Positions 7,792 through 15,553 of a stretch of DNA of 64,000 bases are shown here, one piece after another (position 1 is the stretch's first letter; every line of letters begins with the position of its first letter). The notes beneath the pieces are model-generated. The model was not told the origin of the DNA and did not search any database. It saw nothing but the letters and a program-made list of their open reading frames with translations. Location of the stretch: the NCBI GenBank assembly GCA_963778165.1, contig CAVZTE010000007.1, positions 489,138 through 553,137 of the forward strand. Reading direction: 5' to 3'. This DNA is from Bog-756 sp963778165 (lineage in GTDB: Bacteria; Actinomycetota; Acidimicrobiia; Acidimicrobiales; RAAP-2). Both the position numbers and the translations under genes were made by a program.

Positions 7792-9183
7792 GTGACCCTC
7801 CGCCTCCGCCTCTATATCGCCGCGGCCGTGCTCCTGGCGGTGCTTTCGGTTCTCGGGGTGCTGTTGCTACGGGCCATCGAGACGTCGGAGTTCCAACAGA
7901 TCGACCAGCAGCTGCAGTCCGCTGTTCCCGCCGTCGGGGTCTTCGGCCACCTGCCCCTGGGCTCGCCGCTCCGCTTCCGCCATCCCCACAGCCCGGTGAC
8001 CGACAACGGCATTAGCGAGTTCTACGTGGCCACCGTGTCGAGCGGCCACCGCGATGTGCTCGTCAACCCGCTGGGCGCCCACGGGCAGGCTCCCCAGGCC
8101 CCGTCGGTGCTCTCCACCGGGCCGGGACACCAACTGATCGTGACTACGGTGGGGTCGCTCTCCGGTTCGGGGCGGTGGCGGGCCGTGCTCATGAGGACCC
8201 GCACGCCCAAGGTCGACCTGCTGGTGGCGGTGTCCCTGGTCCAAGAGGACGCCACTGTCAACCGGCTCCGCCTGGCGGTGCTCGGGGCCGGCCTGGTCAT
8301 CTTCGGGGTTCTGGTGGCGGCCGGCTTCTGGGTCGGGAGGTTGGGGCTGCGCCCCATCGCCGAGGTGACCGAGGTGGCCGACGCCATCTCCGCCGGGGAC
8401 CGGTCCCGTCGGGTGGCGGAGGTCGGGAGGGGCACCGAGGCCGCTCATCTGGCCCGGGCCTTCAACGTCATGCTGGACGACCAGCAGGCCATCGAAGGGC
8501 GGCTCCGGCAGTTCGTGGCCGATGCCTCCCACGAGCTCCGGACCCCGGTCTCGGTGATCATGGGGATTGCCGGCCTGTGGCGCCAAGGTGACCTCCGTAC
8601 CGGGGAGGCCCGCGATGACGCCATGCGTCGGGTCGGTCAGTCCAGCGCCCAGATGGCCACCCTGGTGGAGGACCTGCTCCTGCTGGCCCGGCTGGACGAA
8701 GGCCGACCACTGGAACGGGCACCCGTCGACCTGGTGGCCGTGGTGCACGACGCCGTGGTCGACGTCTCGGCCACCAATCCCTCCCGTGAGATCCGCGTCG
8801 ACAGCCACGGGCCCGTGGTCACCGAGGGCGACGAAGTGGCTCTCCGTCAGGTGATCGTGAACCTGATCAACAACTGTCTCCGGCACACCCCACCCGGGGC
8901 CACCATCGACGTCACCATGTCGGAACGACCTGACGGTGTGGTCCTCGACGTTCGCGACTCCGGACCCGGCATGGACGCCGAGAGCGCGGCGCGGGCCTTT
9001 GACCGCTTCTGGCGGGCGGAGTCCAGCCGGACCCGGGCCGGGAGCGGATTGGGCCTTCCCATCGTGGCGGGCATCGTGGCCGCTCACGGGGGCCGGGTGG
9101 TGCTGGACTCCGATCCGGAGCGGGGCACCGACGTACAGGTCTTCCTTCCGGGTCTGCCGGGTCTTCCCCCGTCGGAGTCCTGA
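7792..9183 (+). CDS. Sensor histidine kinase (HAMP, HisKA, HATPase)
   Basis: 463 residues from a GTG. An N-terminal helix (about 4-25) and a second helix at about 160-182 enclose an extracytoplasmic sensor region of roughly 130 residues. HAMP follows, then the H-box FVADASHELRTPVSVIMG with the phospho-accepting His, N-box NLINNCLRHTPPG, G1 VRDSGPGMD and G2 GSGLGLPIV. All catalytic boxes are intact. It follows the second response regulator by 6 bp. The sensor region has no recognisable ligand-binding motif. Confidence 0.95.
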   Translation: MTLRLRLYIAAAVLLAVLSVLGVLLLRAIETSEFQQIDQQLQSAVPAVGVFGHLPLGSPLRFRHPHSPVTDNGISEFYVATVSSGHRDVLVNPLGAHGQAPQAPSVLSTGPGHQLIVTTVGSLSGSGRWRAVLMRTRTPKVDLLVAVSLVQEDATVNRLRLAVLGAGLVIFGVLVAAGFWVGRLGLRPIAEVTEVADAISAGDRSRRVAEVGRGTEAAHLARAFNVMLDDQQAIEGRLRQFVADASHELRTPVSVIMGIAGLWRQGDLRTGEARDDAMRRVGQSSAQMATLVEDLLLLARLDEGRPLERAPVDLVAVVHDAVVDVSATNPSREIRVDSHGPVVTEGDEVALRQVIVNLINNCLRHTPPGATIDVTMSERPDGVVLDVRDSGPGMDAESAARAFDRFWRAESSRTRAGSGLGLPIVAGIVAAHGGRVVLDSDPERGTDVQVFLPGLPGLPPSES

Positions 9184-9221
9184 CCCCCGACACCAGCCCG
9201 GTCACCCGGTCCGGGGCGACC

Positions 9222-9344
9222 TCACCAGGGGTACCGGCGCTGGGACGGCTCCATCCGGGTGATGCCCCACCAACCGAGCCTGACCACCACCACGCCGGCC
9301 ATCAGCACCGGGATCGACCACCGCCGGTGCCGAGACGCTTCCAT
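9222..9344 (-). CDS. Possible 40-residue membrane microprotein
   Basis: An ATG at 9344 on the minus strand opens a 40-codon frame: basic start (MEASRHRRW), one hydrophobic helix (IPVLMAGVVVVRLGWWG), then TRMEPSQRRYPW and stop. The positive-inside, single-helix pattern resembles real small membrane proteins, and it fills an otherwise empty 298-bp gap between convergent-side neighbours. The ribosome site is weak and nothing identifies a function, so chance cannot be excluded. Confidence 0.3.
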   Translation of the reverse strand: MEASRHRRWSIPVLMAGVVVVRLGWWGITRMEPSQRRYPW

Positions 9345-9481
9345 GGTGACATCGTCGGGGTTGGAGCTGTGAGGACCCTGCACCGAAGTTGTAGATATCC
9401 TGCCGGACTACATCCGGACCAGCTCCGGATCCGGTCACCGGACCGGCACGACCAACTACACGAACAACCAGAGGAGTACCG

Positions 9482-10246
9482 ATGGAGTGGAGCCAACGAT
9501 CGGCCATCGTCACCGGAGGCGCCGGCGGCCTGGGGGCGGCTACCGTCCGCCGCCTGAGCGCGCTGGGGCTCCAGGTGGTGATCTTCGACCGGGCCCTCGA
9601 GGCCGGCACCCAGCTGGCCCGCGACCTGGGGAGCGGGGCTGCGGTAGGTGGGGACATCGGTCGGGACGCCGACGTCAACGCGGCCATCGAGGCGGCATCG
9701 GCGCTCGCTCCGCTGGCGGTGGTGGTGAATGTGGCCGGAGGAGGGGCAGGGGGCCGCACCCTGTCACGGGACAACGCGCCCATGGACATCGAGGCCTTCC
9801 GGTCCACCGTCGAGCTCAACACGGTGGGCTCGTTCAACGTCACCCGGCTGTGCGCCGCCCGGATCGCCACCAACGAGCCCGACGAGTTGGGACAACGGGG
9901 GGTGGTGGTGAACACCGCTTCCATCGCCGGCTACGAGGGGCAGACCGGCCAGGTGGCCTATGCCGCCTCCAAGGCCGCCATCCTGGGCATGAGCCTGCCG
10001 CTGGCCCGGGACCTGGCGCCGGTCGGGATCCGGGTCTGTGCCATCGCCCCCGGCACCATGGGCACCCCGTTGATGGAGAGTGCCCCCGAGGAGCTGAAGG
10101 CCAAACTGGTGGAGTCCATCATCTTCCCCAAGCGGATGGGCCTGCCCGAGGAGTTCGCCCGCCTGGTCGAGAGCATCGTGACCAACCCCTACCTCAACGG
10201 GGAGAACATCCGCCTCGACGGGGCCCTGCGGTTCCCCCCGAAGTGA
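9482..10246 (+). CDS. SDR oxidoreductase, HSD10-like 3-hydroxyacyl-CoA dehydrogenase
   Basis: 254 residues. Cofactor loop VTGGAGGLGAAT, NVAGGG, catalytic Ser in NTASIAGYEG and YAASK. The C-terminal half (RDLAPVGIRVCAIAPGTMGT, then PEEFARLVESIVTNPYLNGE and RLDGALR) closely follows the type 2 3-hydroxyacyl-CoA dehydrogenase (HSD17B10) subgroup, which oxidises 3-hydroxyacyl-CoA with NAD+ and some hydroxysteroids. An AGGAG site lies 7 bp before the ATG. It opens the acyl-CoA cluster, which supports a beta-oxidation role; the exact substrate is not known. Confidence 0.9.
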   Translation: MEWSQRSAIVTGGAGGLGAATVRRLSALGLQVVIFDRALEAGTQLARDLGSGAAVGGDIGRDADVNAAIEAASALAPLAVVVNVAGGGAGGRTLSRDNAPMDIEAFRSTVELNTVGSFNVTRLCAARIATNEPDELGQRGVVVNTASIAGYEGQTGQVAYAASKAAILGMSLPLARDLAPVGIRVCAIAPGTMGTPLMESAPEELKAKLVESIIFPKRMGLPEEFARLVESIVTNPYLNGENIRLDGALRFPPK

Positions 10247-10247
10247 C

Positions 10248-10262
10248 GAGCGGGGCCCGCTC
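10248..10262. terminator. GC hairpin between convergent genes
   Basis: GAGCGGG-G-CCCGCTC, just after the SDR stop and before the convergent CoA-transferase stop. It has no U tract, as is common for actinobacterial terminator-like hairpins. It could serve both strands. Confidence 0.35.
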
Positions 10263-10274
10263 CGGTCCTCCCGG

Positions 10275-11492
10275 TCAGATGATGGCGCCGGCCTCTTTGT
10301 GGGCGATGATCTGATCCCAGTCGAGCCCGAGCTCGAGGAGGATCTCCTCGGTGTGCTGCCCGTGCTCGGGGGCGGCGGTCAGCTTGTCGGCGGTCTCGTC
10401 CATCTGGACCGGGTTCACTACCAGGTCGTAGTGGACCCCGTCGGGCCGCTCCACCGTGGACAGGTACCCGTTGGCTCCGACCTGGGGGTCGTTGACCAGC
10501 TCACTCGGCATCTGGCCCGGTGACCACACCCCTTCCAGGGTGGCCAGGGCCTCTTTCCACTCCTCGAAGGTCTTGGAGGCGAACACCTCGTCGATGATGG
10601 CCACGCACTCCACGGAGTTGGTGTAGCGGGCCCCTCCGTCGGCAAAGCGGGGATCCTCGATCAGGTCGGGCCGACCGATGTGGGTGCAGAAGTCGGGCCA
10701 GAACCGGTCCGACTGGAGCATCATCAAGGTGATGAACCGGTCGTCGCTGGTCTTGTAGTTGCCCACCAGTGGGTTGGGGGACGAGGTGCGGTCGAACTTG
10801 GGCATGGGGTCCCCGCCGTAGAGGCCGGAGGCCACGATGTCCGGCGACAGCTGCCACATGGCCAGCCCCAGGAGGGAGACGTCGATGACCGGGGCCACCC
10901 CGGTGGTGGCCCGCTGCAACAGCCCGGCGGCGATCCCCCCGGCGATGGCCATCCCCCCGGCCAGGTCCCCGAAGGCCGGCCGCCCACCGATGGGGTAGTC
11001 GCTGTCCCCCGGGGTGAGGGCGTTGGCCACGCCACCGCGTCCCCAGTAGGAGCATCCGTCGTACCCGCCCTTTTCGCGGTCGGGACCGAGCGGTCCCTGC
11101 CCCGAGCCCCGGGCGTAGACGATGCCCGGGTTCACCGCTTTGATGTGCTCCACGTCGATCTTGAGCCGCTGGCGCACCGCCGGGAGGAAGCTGGTCAGGA
11201 AGACGTCGGACTTCTCGGCCAGCTGGTAGAGCAGGTCCCGTCCGGACTCGGTGCTGATGTCGATCCCGATGCTGCGCTTGCCCCGGTTGGGCTGCTCGAT
11301 GATGTAGTTCACCGCCCCCTCGCCACCGGGGATGAGGCCCATGGACACCAGGCCCCGCTGGGGGTCGCCGGTTTCGGGGTGCTCCACCTTGATGACGTCC
11401 GCGCCCCAGTCGGCCAGGACGGCCCCGGCAGCGGGAACGAAGGTCCAGGCGGCAACTTCGAGTACTCGGAATCCTGCGAGGGCTTTGGCCAT
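10275..11492 (-). CDS. CaiB/BaiF CoA-transferase family protein
   Basis: 405 residues from the ATG at 11492, which has an AAGGACGAG site upstream; longer readings would run through a repeat array and are unlikely. The N-terminus has the family pattern (LAGFRVLEVAAWTFVPAAG, LADWGADVIKVEHPETGDP), then NRGKRSIGIDIST, GSGQGPLGPDREKGGYD and the expected C-terminal helix EEILLELGLDW. Family members move CoA between carboxylic acids (formyl-CoA, carnitine and bile-acid type transferases). The surrounding ligase, hydratase and SDR suggest activation or shuttling of a catabolic acyl group. Confidence 0.9.
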   Translation of the reverse strand: MAKALAGFRVLEVAAWTFVPAAGAVLADWGADVIKVEHPETGDPQRGLVSMGLIPGGEGAVNYIIEQPNRGKRSIGIDISTESGRDLLYQLAEKSDVFLTSFLPAVRQRLKIDVEHIKAVNPGIVYARGSGQGPLGPDREKGGYDGCSYWGRGGVANALTPGDSDYPIGGRPAFGDLAGGMAIAGGIAAGLLQRATTGVAPVIDVSLLGLAMWQLSPDIVASGLYGGDPMPKFDRTSSPNPLVGNYKTSDDRFITLMMLQSDRFWPDFCTHIGRPDLIEDPRFADGGARYTNSVECVAIIDEVFASKTFEEWKEALATLEGVWSPGQMPSELVNDPQVGANGYLSTVERPDGVHYDLVVNPVQMDETADKLTAAPEHGQHTEEILLELGLDWDQIIAHKEAGAII

Positions 11493-11511
11493 GGTGACTC
11501 GTCCTTGATCA

Positions 11512-11620
11512 GTGTGGTTGATGCAGTGCGGTTGAACTCGGTGTGGCTTGAACGGTGTGGGTTGACTCAGTGCGGGATCAGTGCGGGTGAATCGATGACA
11601 GGGGAATCCGTGCGGGTGCA
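11512..11620. repeat. Degenerate 14-15-bp tandem repeat array (about 7 units)
   Basis: Units of the form GTGYGGKTTGA begin at 11512, 11526, 11541, 11555, 11570, 11581 and 11610, mostly 14-15 bp apart; the last gap is about two periods. The array lies in the leader of the CoA-transferase gene on the minus strand. It may be a degenerating minisatellite or an array of protein-binding sites. Confidence 0.55.
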
Positions 11621-11706
11621 TGCCATGGGCGGGTGTCAGCCGCGGCCCCCTGCCTCAGCCGGCCCCACCCGCCACGGATGGTCGACGTCCCCCGGCGCCG
11701 ACCCGG

Positions 11707-12987
11707 TCAGCGCTTGGCGATATCGAGCAGGTCCATCGACCGGGTCCCGCCCTTGGCGATGCTCTCCCGGTTCTGGGACTTGATGGCGATGTCGTGACCG
11801 ACCGCATGCTTCCGGAGCGCCCCCACCGTGCAGTTCTCCCGGCCGCCCAGGGCGGTGAAGGGGTCGTAGTGGAAGTGGCGCATGGCGTTCAGGTGGGTGA
11901 TGCGGTCGATGTCATGGTCGCTGACCCCGTCCAGGCTCTTGGTCAGGGTCTCCGGCGCCATGGGCCAGGTGGAGTCGGAGTGGGGGTAGTCGCACTCCCA
12001 CATGACGTTGTCCATGTCCAGGAACTCCCGGCTGGCCACGCCGAAGTGGTCATCGATGAAGCAGGTCAGGACGCTGCGGTTGAACACCTGGCTCGGGAGC
12101 ATGTCCCCGAAGTCCTGACCGGTCCAGGCGTGGTGGCGGTCGTAGTTGTAATCGACCCGCTCCAAGAAGTACGGGATCCAACCGATCCCGCCCTCGGACA
12201 GGGCCACCTTGAGGTCGGGGAACTTGCGGAGCACCGGGGACCACACCAGGTCCGCCGCGGCCTGCACGATGTTCATCGGGGTCAGGGTGATCAGGCAGTC
12301 GATGGGGGCGTCGGCCGAGGTGATCACGATGTCCGAGGACGAGCCGATGTGCATGCACACCACCACGGCCTCGTCGCTGCAGGCCTTCCAGAAGGGATCC
12401 CAGTAGTCGGAGTGGATGCTGGGCCAGCCCAACTTGGAGGGGTTCTCCGAGAAGGTGACGGCGTGGGCCCCCTTGGCCGCGGTGCGGCGCACCTCGGCGG
12501 CCAGCACCTCGGGATCCCAGATGGCCGGCAGGGGGCAGGGGATGAAGCGGCCGGGGTGGGTCCCGCACCACTCGTCGATGTGCCAGTCGTTGTAGGCCCG
12601 GATCATGGCCAGGGCCACGTCCTTGTCCTCGGTCCGGGCGAAGAGCTGGCCGCAGAACTGGGGGAAGGACGGGAAGCACAGCGAACCGACCACCCCGTTG
12701 GCGTCCATGTCCTTGACCCGCTCGTCGATGTCGAAGCAGCCCGGGCGCAGCTGGTCGAAGGAGGTGGGCTCGAGGCCGTACTCCTCGCGGGGCCGGCCGG
12801 CCACGGCGTTGAGCGCCACGTTGGCCAGGATCTGACCCTCGTAGAGCCAGGCGTTGGTGCCGTCCTCGTTGGTGATGAACTTGGGGGCCAGGTCCACGTA
12901 CTTGGCCGGAAGGCGCCCGTTGAACAGGTCGGGCGGCTCCACCACATGGTCATCGACACTGACCATGATCATCTCGTTGATCTCCAT
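11707..12987 (-). CDS. Amidohydrolase-2 family metal-dependent hydrolase
   Basis: 426 residues. It opens with a metal-binding SVDDHVVEPPDLF (the DxH position of the amidohydrolase-2 TIM barrel), continues through LCFPSFPQFCGQ, YNDWHIDEW, VVVCMHIGSSSD, a KVALSEGGIGWIPYFLERVD segment and DNVMWECDYPHSDSTWP, where the acidic DYPH supplies a metal ligand. Such enzymes hydrolyse or decarboxylate small carboxylates, and versions of this length sit in actinobacterial acyl-CoA and aromatic degradation clusters. A strong AAGGGGGAC site precedes the ATG. The reaction cannot be assigned. Confidence 0.88.
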   Translation of the reverse strand: MEINEMIMVSVDDHVVEPPDLFNGRLPAKYVDLAPKFITNEDGTNAWLYEGQILANVALNAVAGRPREEYGLEPTSFDQLRPGCFDIDERVKDMDANGVVGSLCFPSFPQFCGQLFARTEDKDVALAMIRAYNDWHIDEWCGTHPGRFIPCPLPAIWDPEVLAAEVRRTAAKGAHAVTFSENPSKLGWPSIHSDYWDPFWKACSDEAVVVCMHIGSSSDIVITSADAPIDCLITLTPMNIVQAAADLVWSPVLRKFPDLKVALSEGGIGWIPYFLERVDYNYDRHHAWTGQDFGDMLPSQVFNRSVLTCFIDDHFGVASREFLDMDNVMWECDYPHSDSTWPMAPETLTKSLDGVSDHDIDRITHLNAMRHFHYDPFTALGGRENCTVGALRKHAVGHDIAIKSQNRESIAKGGTRSMDLLDIAKR

Positions 12988-13032
12988 AGGACGTCCCCCT
13001 TGTCGTGGTTCCCTATCGAAGAGTACCTAACG

Positions 13033-13042
13033 AACGGCCGTT
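13033..13042. promoter_or_regulatory. 10-bp palindrome upstream of the amidohydrolase
   Basis: AACGGCCGTT, a perfect palindrome about 46 bp before the amidohydrolase start. AACG...CGTT inverted repeats are typical half-sites for TetR-family repressors of acyl-CoA catabolism, but no TetR gene is in the window. A similar AACG-N4-CGTT lies before the acyl-CoA ligase. Confidence 0.3.
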
Positions 13043-13086
13043 ATGCGCCACGCCCCCCGTCCCACCGGGCCCGGACCGCCTGTCGA

Positions 13087-14390
13087 TCAACCGATTCCGA
13101 GTTGGCGCAGCACCGCGGCGGTGTCCGACCCGAACGGCGGCACTGGGGGGTAGGGGGTCCCGAGTCGGGATGGGGAGACCGTTCGAGGGGCGGGACGGCA
13201 ACTCGGTCGGGCCCGGTTTCGGAGCCGGTCATCCCGGCGGCGATGTCGGCCATGGAGGCGTCGATGATCCACGCCCCGTCGCGGCCCAGGGCCCCGAGGA
13301 CCGCCGAGGTGGCCGCCAATCCGCACAAGGGGTCGGCCACAGCGTCCCCGCAGAAGCACGGGGTGGAGCCGTCCCAGCCGACCAGGCCTCCGGCCACGGC
13401 GGCGTCGTCGCCGAAGGCCACCCGGTGGCCCGAGGCCCCGGCACTCCCGTAGCCCGAGATCATCAGCCACAGGCGGGGCCGTTGGTGCCGCACGATCTCC
13501 TCGGGGTCCAGCCCCAGCTGCTGGAGGGCCCGGGTCCGTGACGACGTGATCACCACGTCGACCCTGGAGAGCAGCCGGGCCAGCAGCTCCCTCCCCGGGG
13601 CCGTGCCGAAGTCGATGGCCACCGAGGCCTTCCCACTGTTCATCACGGCGTGGAAGCGTGGGTCGCCCCGGCGGGCCCCGTCGATCCGCGTGGGCGATTC
13701 GACCTTGATGACCTGGGCCCCGGCCGCCACCAGCAGCCTGCCCACCAGGGGCCCGGCCCACAGAGCGGACAGGTCGGCCACCACCAGTCCGGAGCAGGAG
13801 ACCAACCGTGGCGCGGCGCGCACCCGGCGGGACCGGATGCCGTGGACGTCCCCGGCCGTGCCCGGGAGGTGGCCGACCAGGGGCCGTCGCTCATCCAGCA
13901 CGGCGAGGGGAAAGCCGAGCAGCTCGGCCCGCTCCCTCAGCTGCCGGCCCGTCCGGGTGGCCACCGCGGCGTGCAGGGCCGACCAGTCGTCGGCGTCCGA
14001 CGGGTCCAGGTCGAGGAGGGCCGGCACCAGCTCCCAATCGGTGGGCCGGGCCAGGGTGACCGCTATCCACCCGTCCACGGTGGGCATGAGGTGTGAGGCC
14101 CCGCCGCAGCTGACCGTGCCCCGTCGGCGGAGCCCGGTGACGGTGGCCCGCTCCGCCATGAGCGCCAGGGGGTCGACCGCCACCGGCCGGCCCAGCTGCC
14201 CGGACCGCCGGGCGATGGCGTCGGCCAGCCGGGTGGCCCCGGCCACCAACCCCGGGGGAGCCGCCAGCCCCGGACCGTCGGGGGGCCCGGTGAGGGCCAT
14301 CATCCCCGAAACCGCCCAGGCCCCGTCGGGATCGGGGGAACGGTCCTGTCTGTCACCCACCAGCGCACTCACCCGCGCCCTCACCAGCAC
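13087..14390 (-). CDS. CaiB/BaiF-type CoA transferase, apparent frameshift near C-terminus
   Basis: The frame from the GTG at 14390 (AAGGAAG just upstream) gives a N-terminal part resembling the lid region of CaiB proteins (DDWSALHAAVATRTGRQL, AELLGFPLAVL) followed by a CaiB N-terminal-type domain (LVVADLSALWAGPLVG, AGAQVIKVESPTR, MNSGKASVAIDFG, FCGDAVADPLCGLAATSAVL). The order looks permuted or like the second half of a double-length transferase. Around 13150-13185 the frame loses family resemblance, while the adjacent frame gives TPYPPVPPFGSDTAAVLRQL and stops at 13087, the usual ending. A small indel in the C/G-rich run is therefore likely. In the uncorrected frame the stop is at 13041. 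Confidence 0.7.
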
Positions 14391-14447
14391 CTTCCTTGGT
14401 CCGCGGTCACACTACGCCGGTCCGGTGGCCTCATTACCATCGTCGCC

Positions 14448-15439
14448 ATGGACCCTCTGCGGCTCTCCGGACCGGAGTTCGCCGCGCTCCTAGACGGCGG
14501 CGAGGCCCACGAGCGGGTGGTGGACGCAGGGGCCCACCTGGTCCTGGTCGAAGGCCCCGGCCTGCCTCCCACCCTCGACCCGTCCTCCATGGAGCGGCTG
14601 CAGACCCTCGCCGCAGTGGTGATGGCGGTCCCGGAGGAGCCGACGGCCGGGCCACCGGCCTGGTCCGACCTGGCCGTCCCTCCCCACAGCCCGGAGCTGG
14701 AGTCGGCCCGGGCCACGGTGGAGGGCAACCCGCTGGCATCGGTCACCCTGGCCGTCCTGCTCCGAACCGGCGTTGGTCGCACCATCCCCGAGGGGTTGGC
14801 TGCCGAGTCCATGGCCTACGGGCTGCTCCAACACGGCCCGGAGTTCGCCCGCTGGCGGGGTGGGAATCCGGCCCGACGGCCGACCCCAGACGAGGGCCCG
14901 GCGGTGATGGCCACCCGGGAGGGGGGCAGCTCTCCATCACCCTCAATCGACCGCGGGTGCTCAACGCCTTCAGCGCCGCCATGCGGGACGACCTGGTGGC
15001 CGCCTTGCATGTGGCCGCGGTCGATCCCACCATCACCACGGTGGTCCTGCGCGGCTCGGGCGAGGCATTCTGCAGCGGTGGCGACCTGAACGAGTTCGGC
15101 TCCCGCCCCGATCCGGTCACCGCCCATCTGGTGCGCCTGCGCCGGAACGCCGCCCGATCCCTGGCCGAGGTGGCCGACAGGACCACCGTTCACATCCACG
15201 GGGCCACGGTGGGCTCCGGAATCGAGCTGGCGGCCTTCGCCCACCGGGTGGTGGCGGCCCGGTCCACGCGGATCTCCCTCCCCGAGCTGCGTCTGGGGCT
15301 CATCCCCGGCGCTGGGGGCACGGTCAGCCTGCCCCGCCGGATCGGCCGGCACGCCACCATGCTGTTGGCCCTGGCCCTCCCGTCGATCGAGGCCCACACC
15401 GCCCTGACCTGGGGCCTGGTCGACGAGCTGGAGCCCTGA
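14448..15439 (+). CDS. Enoyl-CoA hydratase/isomerase family protein, frameshifted
   Basis: An ATG at 14448 opens a frame (MDPLRLSGPEFAALLDGGE...) whose sense ends near MATREGG. The crotonase signature then continues in another frame: LSITLNRPRVLNAFSAAM, GSGEAFCSGGDLNEFG, oxyanion segment GATVGSGIELAAFAHRVVA and PELRLGLIPGAGGT. One extra G in the G6 run at 14921-14926 would join GG to QLSITLNRP and give a single protein of about 330 residues. The family hydrates or isomerises enoyl-CoA thioesters. The roughly 160-residue N-terminal extension is unusual for the family. Whether the break is real or a sequencing error is unresolved. Confidence 0.75.
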
Positions 15440-15468
15440 GGTGCCCCCGTACCAATTTTCCCTCAGCC

Positions 15469-15480
15469 AACGGGATCGTT
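15469..15480. promoter_or_regulatory. AACG-N4-CGTT dyad before the acyl-CoA ligase
   Basis: AACG GGAT CGTT, 74 bp before the ligase GTG and just after the hydratase stop. It is similar to the AACGGCCGTT site before the amidohydrolase, but with two more central bases, so a shared regulator is only a possibility. Confidence 0.22.
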
Positions 15481-15553
15481 ATGGTTGGCCGCGGCCGCAC
15501 AGGCCCCGTCGCCCAGCATCGGGCCCGCCCGCTAGCCGCCAGGAACGCCCACG

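Noticed and set aside
10275..11621. Longer CoA-transferase start at 11621
   Set aside because: It would translate the degenerate repeat array; the ATG at 11492 has a ribosome site and the normal family N-terminus.
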